NCBI GenBank assembly: GCA_903905065.1
Contig: CAIVEW010000006.1
Coordinates: 1-36,554, forward strand
DNA: 36,554 bases
From: an uncultured Bacteroidota bacterium
GTDB lineage: Bacteria; Bacteroidota; Bacteroidia; Chitinophagales; Chitinophagaceae
Reading direction: 5' to 3'
Shown here: positions 24,603-33,603 of the stretch, one piece after another
How the letters are laid out: every line of letters starts with the position of its first letter
Position numbering within the stretch: the first letter of the stretch is position 1
Notes under the pieces: model-generated
Told to the model about the DNA's origin: nothing
The model's database searches: none
The model's input: the letters and a program-made list of their open reading frames with translations, nothing else
Made by a program: the position numbers and the translations under genes

Positions 24603-25826
24603 CTATTTTGTGATATTCGTTAGCTCGTTTATAATGTGCGATATCCTGTCTGCACTTTCGTCAATATTGTTTATTAACATTTTTTGCTCTTCATTTGTAC
24701 CTCCCGTGTTTTCATCATTGATCTTATCGATACCCGCTTTTATCGCCGATAGTGCCGTTTTCAATTGATGAGACATAGTTGCAAGTAAGTTGGTCTTAGA
24801 AATGTCTAATTCCTTCAAAGCGGTTATATCACTGAGCGTAAGCACCTCCCCAATACTCTCACCTTCATTTTTAACAGTCCGGTAATCAATAGAGAAATAA
24901 CATTCCTTGCCATCCACAATGATCTTTAAAGGTTTCAGTTGCGTGTTTTTTTGCAACACCGTACGCAGGAGGTCATTGTATAGTGCGATATCCGGGGCGT
25001 ATTTTCCGGTAATGTCGGTTTCCTTTAAATTGAACAATTCCTCTGCTTTGTGGTTGATGAACAAAACTTTGTTTTCAGCATCAAGCCCTATTACCGCATC
25101 CTCCATTTGATTGATAATAGTTTCCACACGTTTTTTCTCAAACAGTACTTTAGAGATGTTGCTGTGTTCATATTCATACAGCTTTTTAGCCATCAGGTTG
25201 AAGGCGCTTGCCATTTCCCCAAATTCATCTTTGTTGTCAAGGTATATCCGCTTTTCATAGTTTTTTTGAGCTATTTCCTTAATGCCATCTGTCAGCATTC
25301 GCACCGGGTTCGCGATATAGCCAGGGATATTAACCGCTAACGAGAAACTGATAAGCACCAGGATTGTTGTAAGAATGGTTAGCCATAATCTTGCATTGGC
25401 CGCAGTCTTGAGCGCGTTATGGTTTTTTCTTTCCAGAGCTTGCTGGTTCAGCAAATAGATATCGTAGATCTTCCTGTTTATCTTATGCAATAGGGATGTG
25501 TCGCTGTTCTGGTTTTTAACCTGTTCGAAATAATATCTCAATTGTTGGGTGGCTTCGAGCTCTCCGGGTTCGGTAATATTTTTTTCCTGCGCTTTCAGGT
25601 TCAATTCGAATTTTCCTTCTGCCGCGGCCGGATTCGTATTGATCCCATCAATTGCATAAGACATTTCGCTGCAATAACGGATGGTATTGTAGTTGGCGGT
25701 CAGTAGCTTTTCTGTTTTTGAAGAGAGCAGGTTGATAAATACGATAGCAACAATACTCACGGCAAGTAACAGTGCGAATAAAATACCTATAACTGCAGCG
25801 ACCTTTGATTTTATTGATATTGCCAT
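24603..25826 (-). CDS. HAMP-PAS sensor kinase, truncated after the HisKA helix pair
   Basis: The 407-residue protein has spans at about 8-32 and 148-170, a periplasmic sensing stretch between them, HAMP at about 166-220 (NIPGYIANPVRMLTDGI then EFGEMASAFNLMAKKL), PAS at about 232-335 (VETIINQMEDAVIGLDA) and a HisKA unit at about 340-407. The H-box is SHQLKTALSA with His353, where relatives have SHELKTP: the Glu beside His is Gln354 and the Pro is Ala358. The protein ends NELTNITK at the stop; the family normally runs about 180 residues further with an ATPase domain. No HATPase remnant lies in the 65 bases before the porin. It follows the KdpD N-part by two bases, in the same operon. Confidence 0.85.
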   Translation of the reverse strand: MAISIKSKVAAVIGILFALLLAVSIVAIVFINLLSSKTEKLLTANYNTIRYCSEMSYAIDGINTNPAAAEGKFELNLKAQEKNITEPGELEATQQLRYYFEQVKNQNSDTSLLHKINRKIYDIYLLNQQALERKNHNALKTAANARLWLTILTTILVLISFSLAVNIPGYIANPVRMLTDGIKEIAQKNYEKRIYLDNKDEFGEMASAFNLMAKKLYEYEHSNISKVLFEKKRVETIINQMEDAVIGLDAENKVLFINHKAEELFNLKETDITGKYAPDIALYNDLLRTVLQKNTQLKPLKIIVDGKECYFSIDYRTVKNEGESIGEVLTLSDITALKELDISKTNLLATMSHQLKTALSAIKAGIDKINDENTGGTNEEQKMLINNIDESADRISHIINELTNITK

Positions 25827-25828
25827 GG

Positions 25829-26965
25829 TTAAGACATTATGATGAGGTCAATATTATTGCTGGATAATTTTTTTAGTAGCTGGTTAAATACGTTTGTGGC
25901 CATAATGATCTCAATAAGGCTTAACGTCGGCTTCCCGATACATACCGTCGTTATGTGCTTCTCCTCGGCAACCTCCATTATCGTAGCCGCGACTTTGCCA
26001 TTTTTCGTTCTGATCACTTCGGCCCCAAGTTCTGTAGCAAGTTTAAAGTTGTTGATCAGGTGCCTTTGTTTGTCGAGTGCAATTTTACCGGAACTTTCGC
26101 TAGGTGTTTCTACATATAGCACATACCATTGAGCATTATAGTAGTTTGCCAGGCGCCCCGTTTTGCGGATAACCGTCTTAGCGGTCACCTCGTTGCTACT
26201 GATGCAAGCCAGTATTTTTTCATGCCGGAAACTTACGTTCCGGGGTATTTCTGTTTCTACTTTTCGTTCTATCTGTCCGGCAACTTCCTTTAGCGCCAGT
26301 TCCCGCAACTGAAGGATACTTTCAGATTTAAAAAAGTTATTCAGGGCAACCTCTACCTTTTCCGGCGTGTAAATTTTACCTGCTTTCAGCCTGTCTATCA
26401 GTTCGTCGGCAGTAAGATCTATATTCACTACCTCATCGGCCAGTATCAATACTTTATCGGGTATCCGCTCTGTAACCTCAACGCCCGTAATCTCTTTAAC
26501 AACATTGTTAAGACTTTCTATATGCTGTATGTTTACCGCGCTGATGACGTTGATACCCGCGTCCAGTATATCCAGCACGTCCTGCCAACGTTTTTCATTT
26601 TTGCTCCCGGGAACGTTAGTATGGGCCAACTCATCCACCAGCACCACATCAGGATGGGCATTCAATAAAGCCTGCAGGTCCATCTCCTCCAGTTGCTTTC
26701 CTTTATAAAATACACTATGACGGGGGATCGCAGGTATGCCCTCCAGCAGGGCAACTGTTTCCTGCCTGCCATGCGCTTCTATAAAACCAATTTGTACATT
26801 AATGCCGTTTTTCAGCAAAGCATGCGCCTCCTGTAGCATCCGGTAAGATTTACCTACGCCGGCGCTCATGCCAATGTATATCTTAAACTTGCCCCGCTTT
26901 GATTTGCGGATAAGGTCAAGAAAGTACTCTGCGCTCTGTTGTTTCTCTACCGGCGTTTTGGGCAT
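25829..26965 (-). CDS. kdpD: KdpD N-terminal sensor part (KdpD + Usp domains)
   Basis: This 378-residue protein equals the cytosolic N-terminal half of KdpD. The KdpD domain has Walker A GMSAGVGKSYRM (32-43) after FKIY, and the Walker B-like VVLVDELAHTNVPGS with the family signature ELAHTN. The universal-stress (Usp) domain follows from about 245 (KILACISSNEVTAKTVIRKT, with the late VCIGKPTLS segment), which in other bacteria binds c-di-AMP or senses nucleotide and K+ state. It lacks the DUF4118 spans and the kinase, which here sit on another gene. The split is normal in Bacteroidota. It overlaps nothing and lies 30 bases after ynfA. Confidence 0.92.
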   Translation of the reverse strand: MPKTPVEKQQSAEYFLDLIRKSKRGKFKIYIGMSAGVGKSYRMLQEAHALLKNGINVQIGFIEAHGRQETVALLEGIPAIPRHSVFYKGKQLEEMDLQALLNAHPDVVLVDELAHTNVPGSKNEKRWQDVLDILDAGINVISAVNIQHIESLNNVVKEITGVEVTERIPDKVLILADEVVNIDLTADELIDRLKAGKIYTPEKVEVALNNFFKSESILQLRELALKEVAGQIERKVETEIPRNVSFRHEKILACISSNEVTAKTVIRKTGRLANYYNAQWYVLYVETPSESSGKIALDKQRHLINNFKLATELGAEVIRTKNGKVAATIMEVAEEKHITTVCIGKPTLSLIEIIMATNVFNQLLKKLSSNNIDLIIMS

Positions 26966-26995
26966 TGTATTATTCTTCTGTTTTAAACCTGTTAC

Positions 26996-27337
26996 TTATA
27001 TTTTGCGTGGAGCGTAGAAAATAACTATCGTTCCGACTAATATTATTGCAGCCCCGATAAGATCATAGTGATCGGGTTTAACGTTGTCGACTAACCAATC
27101 CCACAGCAGCGCCATTACTACAAATATGCCCCCATATGCTGCGTAAGTGCGCCCGAAACCTGCGGGTTGTAAAGTTGCAACCGCTCCATACGCGGCTAAA
27201 AGTATTCCACCTAAAACCCCTAACCAGAGTGGTTGTTTATTTTTTAATGCAGTCCATACCATGTAACCTCCTCCTATCTCAAGGAAGCCTGCGAGTATGA
27301 AAAATGCGATCGAACGGAATATGGTTTCTTTTGTCAT
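26996..27337 (-). CDS. ynfA: YnfA-family (UPF0060) small membrane protein
   Basis: A 113-residue, four-span protein with the YnfA signature: LAGFLEIGGGYMVW in span 1, PLWLGVLGGILLAAYG, then LQPAGFGRTYAAYGGIFVVMALLWDWLVD, and a last span IGAAIILVGTIVIFY. YnfA resembles the SMR drug exporters, but no substrate is settled. Its start overlaps the kdpC stop by four bases (ATGA), so it is translated with kdpC and is a true member of the Kdp operon. In this setting a role in K+ or proton balance is possible but unproven. Confidence 0.92.
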   Translation of the reverse strand: MTKETIFRSIAFFILAGFLEIGGGYMVWTALKNKQPLWLGVLGGILLAAYGAVATLQPAGFGRTYAAYGGIFVVMALLWDWLVDNVKPDHYDLIGAAIILVGTIVIFYAPRKI

Positions 27338-27900
27338 TTTGTTGTTATAGCGTCTAATGCAATATTCAGCTTGAGCACATTTATCTTTTCAGGGCCGAAT
27401 AACCCTGCCAACGGCTTGTCAATGTGTTGCTCAACAAGGTTCTTTACCGTTTCTGCCGGAATAGCCCGAACCTTTGCGATACGTGAGACCTGCACCAGCG
27501 CACCTTGCACGCTGATGTCCGGGTCCAGGCCGCTGCCGCTGGCTGTAATCAGGTCAGATGGTATGTCTGACTTCTTTGTGCCCGGGTTATGGACCATGAA
27601 TGTGTCTATGCGTTTCTGCACATCGGCCAGGTAATCCGTGTTGTTCGGGCCCTTATTGCTACCTCCGGAACCTGCTGCGTTGTAGTCCACGGCAGATGGC
27701 CGTGACCAGAAGTATTTATCAGCCGTGAATTTCTGGGCTATGTTTTCGTAGTAGGTTTTACCGTTTGCGGTTACTACAAAGCCTTCTCCCTTATTCGGCG
27801 CCATCTGCACAATGCCCCAAACGATGAGTGTATACACCCCCGAAAAAAATAAGATGCAGACAATGGTTAATAATAATGATGGCAACAGTTCTTTTTTCAT
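27334..27900 (-). CDS. kdpC: Potassium-transporting ATPase subunit KdpC
   Basis: KdpC is the small single-span subunit that helps assemble and couple the KdpFABC pump. The 188 residues show one N-terminal span (LLLTIVCILFFSGVYTLIVWGI), then the periplasmic FxSRPSAVDYNAAGSGGSNKGPNN segment typical of the family, and the SDLITASGSGLDPDIS core with ALVQVSRIAKVR. It begins 25 bases after kdpB and overlaps ynfA by four bases. Everything looks intact. Confidence 0.96.
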   Translation of the reverse strand: MKKELLPSLLLTIVCILFFSGVYTLIVWGIVQMAPNKGEGFVVTANGKTYYENIAQKFTADKYFWSRPSAVDYNAAGSGGSNKGPNNTDYLADVQKRIDTFMVHNPGTKKSDIPSDLITASGSGLDPDISVQGALVQVSRIAKVRAIPAETVKNLVEQHIDKPLAGLFGPEKINVLKLNIALDAITTK

Positions 27901-27925
27901 TTTATTCTTTTTTATTTCTTAGCAA

Positions 27926-30013
27926 TTACATGAATAATCCAATGAGCAAGTCAATTAATTTTATTCCCAGGAAAGGCACCAATATGCCCCCCAGGCCGTA
28001 TATCAACAGGTTCCTGCGAAGTAATGCGCTTGCGCCAATTGGCCGGTAAGCAACACCCTTTAACGCGAGCGGTATCAGTAACGGAATGATGATGGCATTA
28101 AAAACTACTGCTGACAATATTGCGCTTTCGGGGCTTTTTAATCCCATTATGTTCAATCCCTGCAAGGCTGGAATAGATACAATGAATAGTGCAGGTACGA
28201 TCGCAAAATATTTAGCCACGTCATTCGCTATTGAAAAGGTAGTTAACGTGCCGCGTGTCATTAATAACTGCTTACCTATTTCTACTATTTCTATGAGCTT
28301 GGTAGGGTCGTTGTCCAGGTCTACCATATTGCCGGCTTCTTTGGCTGCCTGTGTACCACTGTTCATGGCCACACCTACATCAGCCTGTGCCAAAGCGGGC
28401 GCATCGTTTGTACCATCGCCCATCATCGCTACCAATTTTCCAAGCGCCTGTTCTTTCTTGATGTAGTTCATCTTGTCTTCAGGTTTAGCTTCCGCTATAT
28501 AATCATCTACTCCTGCTTTTTCAGCAATGTACTTTGCGGTTAGGGGGTTATCACCTGTTACCATAACTGTTTTTACACCCATTTTGCGAAGACGGTCAAA
28601 TCGTTCCTGGATACCCGGTTTAATAATATCCTGTAATTCTATTACGCCCAGCACCTGGTTGTTTTTGATCACCACCAGTGGTGTGCCACCATTTTGTGCT
28701 ATCTGGTTTACACTATTCACTGTTTCCGCGGGGAAAGGGTTTCCGGCCTCTGTCACCATTTTCTTGATCGCATCATAAGCACCCTTCCTGATCTTAGTTT
28801 CATCCGCAAGGTCCACTCCGCTAGATCTTGTTTCGGCGCTGAAATTTATCTTTTGCGCGATCTTTACCTGGTTTTGCGTGATATTTTCTTTAATGTTCTT
28901 ATTGCCTAACTCCACGATTGATTTGCCTTCCGGGGTCTCATCGGCCATGGAGCTAAGGATAGATGCAGCAACCATATCCGACATTTTGATTCCCGGCGCT
29001 GGAAAGAAACCGGTGGCTTTACGGTTGCCAATAGTGATCGTTCCTGTTTTATCAAGCAATAGTGTATCTATATCGCCTGCTGTTTCTACTGCTTTACCCG
29101 ATTTTGCGATGACGTTTGCACGCAATGCCCTGTCCATACCTGCGATCCCAATTGCGCTCAGCAAACCGCCGATAGTAGTAGGTATGAGGCAAACAAACAA
29201 TGAAATAAACGCAGAGATCGTTATCGGCGTTTTTGCATAATCGCCAAATGGTTTCAATGTTACGCATACGATGATGAAGATTAGTGTGAATGCCGCCAAT
29301 AAGATGGTAAGCGCAATTTCATTCGGTGTTTTTTGCCTGCTCGCACCTTCCACCAGCGCGATCATTTTATCCAGGAAACTCTCACCCGGAGATGTTGTAA
29401 CCTTCACCTTTATTTTATCAGAGAGCACTTTAGTGCCACCGGTTACGGATGATTTGTCTCCGCCGGATTCGCGGATCACGGGAGCAGATTCGCCGGTAAT
29501 AGCTGATTCGTCGATCGTTGCGATGCCTTCGATGATCTCACCGTCTGTGGGAATAATATCTCCCGCTTCGCAAATAAACACATCGCCTTTTACGAGGTCT
29601 GATGAAGACACAATAGTTATGTCTTTCGTAACAAAGTCTCCTGTCAGTTCGCTGACAAAGTTGTCGTGATCACTGGCAACTTTCTTTGCCGGGGTATCTT
29701 TCCTCGTTTTACGCAAAGACGCAGCCTGGGCCTTACCTCTTGCTTCGGCGATAGCTTCCGCGAAATTTGCGAACAACAGGGTAAATAACAGCACCATGAA
29801 AATGCTGAAGTTATAGGCGAATGAGCCCTGGTCTGTATTAGATGTCAGGGTCCATATACATACGGCCATCATGATCGCAGTCCCTATTTCCACGGTAAAC
29901 ATTACCGGGTTACAGAACATAATACGCGGGTTCAACTTGGCAAGCGATTCCCACATGGCCTCTTTGACAAGTGCAGGTTCAAATAATTTCTGTTTTCTTC
30001 TATGTTGTGACAT
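27926..30013 (-). CDS. kdpB: Potassium-transporting P-type ATPase subunit KdpB
   Basis: KdpB is the P-type ATPase that powers K+ uptake by KdpA. The 695 residues contain the phosphorylation motif DKTGTIT with Asp321, the actuator TGES (173-176), the Ser of which is the regulatory phosphoserine position in E. coli KdpB, the hinge [18 protein letters not shown], and [19 protein letters not shown]. Seven membrane spans are placed as usual, with the [15 protein letters not shown] helix before the P-domain. It lies 19 bases after kdpA. Length and motifs are complete. Confidence 0.97.
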   Translation of the reverse strand: MSQHRRKQKLFEPALVKEAMWESLAKLNPRIMFCNPVMFTVEIGTAIMMAVCIWTLTSNTDQGSFAYNFSIFMVLLFTLLFANFAEAIAEARGKAQAASLRKTRKDTPAKKVASDHDNFVSELTGDFVTKDITIVSSSDLVKGDVFICEAGDIIPTDGEIIEGIATIDESAITGESAPVIRESGGDKSSVTGGTKVLSDKIKVKVTTSPGESFLDKMIALVEGASRQKTPNEIALTILLAAFTLIFIIVCVTLKPFGDYAKTPITISAFISLFVCLIPTTIGGLLSAIGIAGMDRALRANVIAKSGKAVETAGDIDTLLLDKTGTITIGNRKATGFFPAPGIKMSDMVAASILSSMADETPEGKSIVELGNKNIKENITQNQVKIAQKINFSAETRSSGVDLADETKIRKGAYDAIKKMVTEAGNPFPAETVNSVNQIAQNGGTPLVVIKNNQVLGVIELQDIIKPGIQERFDRLRKMGVKTVMVTGDNPLTAKYIAEKAGVDDYIAEAKPEDKMNYIKKEQALGKLVAMMGDGTNDAPALAQADVGVAMNSGTQAAKEAGNMVDLDNDPTKLIEIVEIGKQLLMTRGTLTTFSIANDVAKYFAIVPALFIVSIPALQGLNIMGLKSPESAILSAVVFNAIIIPLLIPLALKGVAYRPIGASALLRRNLLIYGLGGILVPFLGIKLIDLLIGLFM

Positions 30014-30032
30014 GATATTTTCTTTTTATTTT

Positions 30033-31769
30033 TTATTTGCTAAAATATTCGGCTATTGGTCCTAGTGCCAGGGCTGGGAAAAACGCCAGTGCCGCTATGA
30101 TCACCTTTACAGCAAAAACGAGTAAGCCAAATGTGCCCGTATCCACTTTAAGTGTACCACTGCTCTCGGGGATGAATTTCTTTTGCGCCAGTAGTCCGGC
30201 AATTGCCACCGGGCCTATAATGGGCAGGAACCGCGAAAAGAGCAATACAATACCTGCAGTTATATTCCAGAATGGGTTATTGTCTGCAAGCCCTTCAAAT
30301 CCGCTGCCGTTATTTGCCGAGCAGGATGTATATTGATACAGCATCTCAGAAAATCCATGATAGGACGGATTGTTCAGCCAGCCGCTCGCATTGTGTTTTC
30401 CTGCAGCGTCCGTGAACCACCAACCCATATTCGTATCATGGGCAGTCAAATGGCTGGATACCGCGGTAAAGGCAAGTATTAAAAAGGGATGCAGTAAGGC
30501 TACCACCATTGCGATTTTCATTTCCTTGGCCTCCACCTTTTTTCCAAGGAATTCCGGTGTGCGGCCTACCATCAATCCGCCCATGAATACAGCAAGCATC
30601 ACATATATGAAGAAATTGAGGAAGCCCACGCCTACACCTCCGTAAAAGGAATTTACCATCATTCCCAGCAACATATTCATACCGGATATGGGCATGAAAC
30701 TGTCATGCATACCATTTACCGACCCAGTGGAAATAACGGTAGTGGCGATACTCCATAAAGCAGATGCGTAGGAGCCAAACCTCACTTCCTTACCTTCCAT
30801 GTTCCCACCTGGCTGGGATATGCCCATGTGGGCAATATTGGGGTTGCCACTTATCTCTGCACTAATTGTCGGGATAACCAGGCACAGGAACCCAACAGTC
30901 ATAACCCCCCAAAACACCCACGCCAGCCTCTTTTTTCTCAGGTAGATGCCCATAGCAAACACCATAGCAAATGGTATGAGTATCTGGATGATCATTTGCA
31001 GCATATTGGTGAAATAGTCCGGATTCTCGAGCGGATGCGCTGAATTGGCTCCATAAAAACCGCCGCCATTAGTACCCAGGTGCTTAATAGCTACAAATCC
31101 CGCTACAGGTCCGCGGCTTACATGCATTGTATCTCCTTGCATCGAAATGACAGTGTCTATACCTTTAAAGGTCATAGGTGTGCCATGAAAAGCATGCAGT
31201 GCCGCTACCACGATACAAATGGGCAGCAGGATGCGGGTCATGCTCTTCAGGAAATAATTGTAAAAATTTCCTAGTTTTTCCGTTGTTCTGTCCCTTAGAG
31301 CATTGAATACTATAGCGGCAGCAGCCATACCTGTAGCGGCAGACACAAACTGCAGAAACATCAACGCAAATACCTGTGTAAAATAGGAAGCGCCTGTTTC
31401 ACCGCTATAGTCCTGGAGATTGCAGTTCACCAAAAAGGAGACTGCAGTATTGAAAGCAAGGTCAGGAGTTTGCGATGCATTGTGATCCGGGTTCCAGGGG
31501 AGCCAACTTTGGTTTGTAAGGCAGAACATGGCCCATAAAAACCAAACGAGGTTAATGGTGAGCAGTGCTGTCATGTGTTGCTTCCAGTTCATTTCCCTTC
31601 CGGGATCAATCCTGGACAACCTGAAAAAGAGTTTCTCAACAGGGTTGAGCACTGCATCAGTCCACAGCCGGTCGCCCGAATATACTTTGGCGATATACTT
31701 GCCCAGCGGTATAGCCAACAATAGGGTAGCGACGAACATTACAATAATTCCAATAATTTCTGTATTCAT
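30033..31769 (-). CDS. kdpA: Potassium-transporting ATPase channel subunit KdpA
   Basis: KdpA carries the K+ selectivity filter of the pump. The 578 residues are about ten membrane spans with the filter loops visible: VNCNLQDYSGET, LGTNGGGFYGANSAHPLENP, STGSVNGMHDSF and SANNGSGFEGLADNNPF, one in each of the four repeat units. The N-terminus fits an ATG at 31769 and is preceded by the tiny kdpF with 12 bases between. No break or missing filter was found. Confidence 0.97.
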   Translation of the reverse strand: MNTEIIGIIVMFVATLLLAIPLGKYIAKVYSGDRLWTDAVLNPVEKLFFRLSRIDPGREMNWKQHMTALLTINLVWFLWAMFCLTNQSWLPWNPDHNASQTPDLAFNTAVSFLVNCNLQDYSGETGASYFTQVFALMFLQFVSAATGMAAAAIVFNALRDRTTEKLGNFYNYFLKSMTRILLPICIVVAALHAFHGTPMTFKGIDTVISMQGDTMHVSRGPVAGFVAIKHLGTNGGGFYGANSAHPLENPDYFTNMLQMIIQILIPFAMVFAMGIYLRKKRLAWVFWGVMTVGFLCLVIPTISAEISGNPNIAHMGISQPGGNMEGKEVRFGSYASALWSIATTVISTGSVNGMHDSFMPISGMNMLLGMMVNSFYGGVGVGFLNFFIYVMLAVFMGGLMVGRTPEFLGKKVEAKEMKIAMVVALLHPFLILAFTAVSSHLTAHDTNMGWWFTDAAGKHNASGWLNNPSYHGFSEMLYQYTSCSANNGSGFEGLADNNPFWNITAGIVLLFSRFLPIIGPVAIAGLLAQKKFIPESSGTLKVDTGTFGLLVFAVKVIIAALAFFPALALGPIAEYFSK

Positions 31770-31781
31770 TTTATTAAGCGT

Positions 31782-31859
31782 TTAGAATTTTTCAGGTTTA
31801 AGCAATACATACACCAGGTAACAAAACACCAAAATGGCGATGACAAATAGTAGTATCAT
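31782..31859 (-). CDS. kdpF: KdpF micropeptide
   Basis: A 25-residue single-span peptide, MILLFVIAILVFCYLVYVLL, followed by KPEKF and a stop. KdpF is the stabilising lipid-like subunit of the KdpFABC complex, about 25-30 residues in most bacteria, and ends in a similar LxxPEKF. It was found by reading the gap before kdpA. The stop is 12 bases from the kdpA start, so it belongs to the operon. Confidence 0.85.
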   Translation of the reverse strand: MILLFVIAILVFCYLVYVLLKPEKF

Positions 31860-31897
31860 AATTTTTAGTTTTTAGTTCGTACGATTAAGCATTGAGG

Positions 31898-31984
31898 TCA
31901 GATCTTATCAAACCAGTCAATAGATTTAAATAATAAGGCGAAGCAAACCAGGCCGCCAATTACCAGTATTGTTGTTATAAGCAT
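31898..31984 (-). CDS. 28-residue membrane micropeptide upstream of kdpF
   Basis: Starting ATG 31984, the frame reads MLITTILVIGGLVCFALLFK followed by SIDWFDKI and a TGA. The layout is one hydrophobic span of about 18 residues then a charged, aromatic tail, much like KdpF but with a different C-terminus (DWFDKI, not PEKF). Small proteins of this form occur just before kdpF in other Bacteroidota. It is probably the first gene of the transport operon and might be a second KdpF-like partner. It is too short for firm calling. Confidence 0.6.
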   Translation of the reverse strand: MLITTILVIGGLVCFALLFKSIDWFDKI

Positions 31985-32108
31985 TGTCAAATGATTTTGT
32001 TTATGATCTAAAGAGATTTTCTATAAGCTCACAGTAACGATCAGGCATAGCTCCGCCTGCTCAATGCTGTTGCATTTTTTTTTAATAGTTGTTTTTACGT
32101 AGTTGTGA
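31985..32108 (-). promoter_or_regulatory. Intergenic region before the Kdp transport genes
   Basis: The 124 bases between kdpE and the micropeptide gene must hold the promoter and any KdpE operator of the transport genes if these are transcribed separately. A short CAGGC-GCCTG hairpin lies near 32044-32063 and an A/T tract near 32073-32085. No Bacteroidota TAnnTTTG box with a properly spaced TTG was found, and no c-di-AMP (ydaO) riboswitch core. Confidence 0.3.
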
Positions 32109-32795
32109 TTATTCTTTTCTTACGAACCTATAACCTACGCCCGATTCAGTAACGATATACGTCGGACGGTTAGGGTCATCTTCTATTTTTTTTCTTAGCT
32201 GTGCGATAAATACTCTTAAATATTGTGATTGGTTGATAAAGCCGGGGCCCCATACTTCCCGGAGCAAGTAGTGGTGTGTCAACACCATTCCCTCATTTTT
32301 AACGAACAGGGCAAGCAGGGTATATTCGGTCGCGGTCAGTTTAACCACTTCATTTTTTTTCTTTACAGTTCTTGTTGCCAGATCTATTTCCAGGTCACCA
32401 CATATCATCACCGGGTTACTTTCTTCAGTTGCCGCAGCCCTCAGCGCAGAACGTATCCTGGCCAGCAACTCGCCGGTGCGAAATGGTTTTACCAGGTAAT
32501 CATTGGCGCCACTGTCCAGGGCGTTAATAATATCTTCCTCAGTATTTTGTACTGATAATATTATTATAGGGTTAGTGTACCACTCCCTTAGTTTTTTAAG
32601 CACACTTTGCCCGTCCTCATCTGGCAGGCCCAGGTCCAGAATGATCATATCCGGCGGATGGCTAGCTGCGGATATCATTCCTTCTTTCGCTGTTGAGGCC
32701 TGGTTTACGATGTAGTCATTACTCTGCAAAGTGATCTCCAGCAGTTTGCGCATCTGCGCCTCGTCATCTATAATTAGTATCGTTGCCTTATTCAT
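32109..32795 (-). CDS. kdpE: Response regulator KdpE (OmpR/PhoB type)
   Basis: A 228-residue two-domain regulator. The receiver has DD at 10-11, the phospho-acceptor Asp54 (MIILDLGLPDEDG) and Lys103 in DYLVKPF. A winged-helix DNA-binding domain follows at about 130-225 (VVKLTATEYTLLALFVKNEG through YLRVFIAQLRKKIEDD, ending in GVGYRF). KdpE activates the kdp transport genes when K+ is low. The gene overlaps the upstream kinase by eight bases and stands just before the micropeptide, kdpF and kdpA on the same strand. Confidence 0.95.
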   Translation of the reverse strand: MNKATILIIDDEAQMRKLLEITLQSNDYIVNQASTAKEGMISAASHPPDMIILDLGLPDEDGQSVLKKLREWYTNPIIILSVQNTEEDIINALDSGANDYLVKPFRTGELLARIRSALRAAATEESNPVMICGDLEIDLATRTVKKKNEVVKLTATEYTLLALFVKNEGMVLTHHYLLREVWGPGFINQSQYLRVFIAQLRKKIEDDPNRPTYIVTESGVGYRFVRKE

Positions 32796-33603
32796 GATGT
32801 TTCAGGTTTTTTAAGTAAGTTCTTTGTGCCGGTATTGCCACAGTGAACCTTGCACCATGAGGCTTAATATTTTCCAGGGACACGGTGCCGCCCATAGCTT
32901 CGGTGAAACCTCTTACTATTGAAAGTCCTAATCCGGTTCCTCCGGCCTGGGTATTTTTGAGCCTATAGAATTTATCAAACACACTGTCTATCTCCGCCTC
33001 TGGGAAACCGTTGCCGTCGTCTTCAATTATTATCTGCAGCACATCACTGTAGCTAATGGCTACAATATCAATGTTGCTCTGGGGCGGAGTGTACTGCACT
33101 GCATTGTTAAGCAGGTTGTATATCACTTGTTGCAGCAAGCCCTTATCCAACTTGAACAGTGGAATATCCGGGTTGATGTTTATGGTGATCTTTTGCGCGA
33201 TCTTGTTTTCTTCAATTTCTTTCGTCACCGTATAGATAATTTCGCTTATGTCGCACCAGTCATTTTTAGGTTGTATAAAACCGGACTCCAGCCGCGACAT
33301 ATTGAGCAGGTTTTCCACCTGTTGGTTAAGACGAAAAGATGCTTTTGATATCTCGGCTATCAACTCATATCTATTTAACGCGGTCAATTTCGAACTGTTG
33401 CTCTGCAGGTTGTCTGTAGCACCTATTATTGCCGCGATAGGTGTGCGGAGCTCATGCGATAGGGAGTTCAGGAGTGTATTGTATAATTTTACCGTGTTGG
33501 CCCTTTCTTCTTTTTGTCTCGAAATTTTTTCTATCTGGCGTATCTTATAGGTAAGCACTGCATTGATCATGGCTATTACAAAATACATTGCCAGCATTAT
33601 CAT
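32788..33603 (-). pseudogene. kdpD: KdpD-type histidine kinase, 5' part (DUF4118 spans) lost at a joint
   Basis: The remaining 271 residues are the last membrane span (MYFVIAMINAVLTYK), HisKA with His50 in LNSLSHELRTPIAAIIGA, and the HATPase N box (QVIYNLLNNAVQYT), G1 (IIEDDGNGFPE) and G2 (GGTGLGLSIVRG). The full-length Bacteroidota form has four DUF4118 spans before this, and residues SSAEDMIMLAMYF continue leftward of the first Met, so the frame really starts inside the fourth span near 33618. Everything before that is hsdR sequence. The kinase domain itself looks sound, but the sensing spans are absent in this window. The stop overlaps kdpE by eight bases. Confidence 0.85.

Noticed and set aside
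31985-32108. c-di-AMP (ydaO-type) riboswitch before kdp
   Set aside because: No conserved core or pseudo-symmetric stems are seen and the gap is too short.
32788-33603. Idea that the short KdpD-type kinase is naturally complete
   Set aside because: Codons to the left of its first Met still match the fourth DUF4118 span (SSAEDM), and the frame then runs into hsdR sequence.
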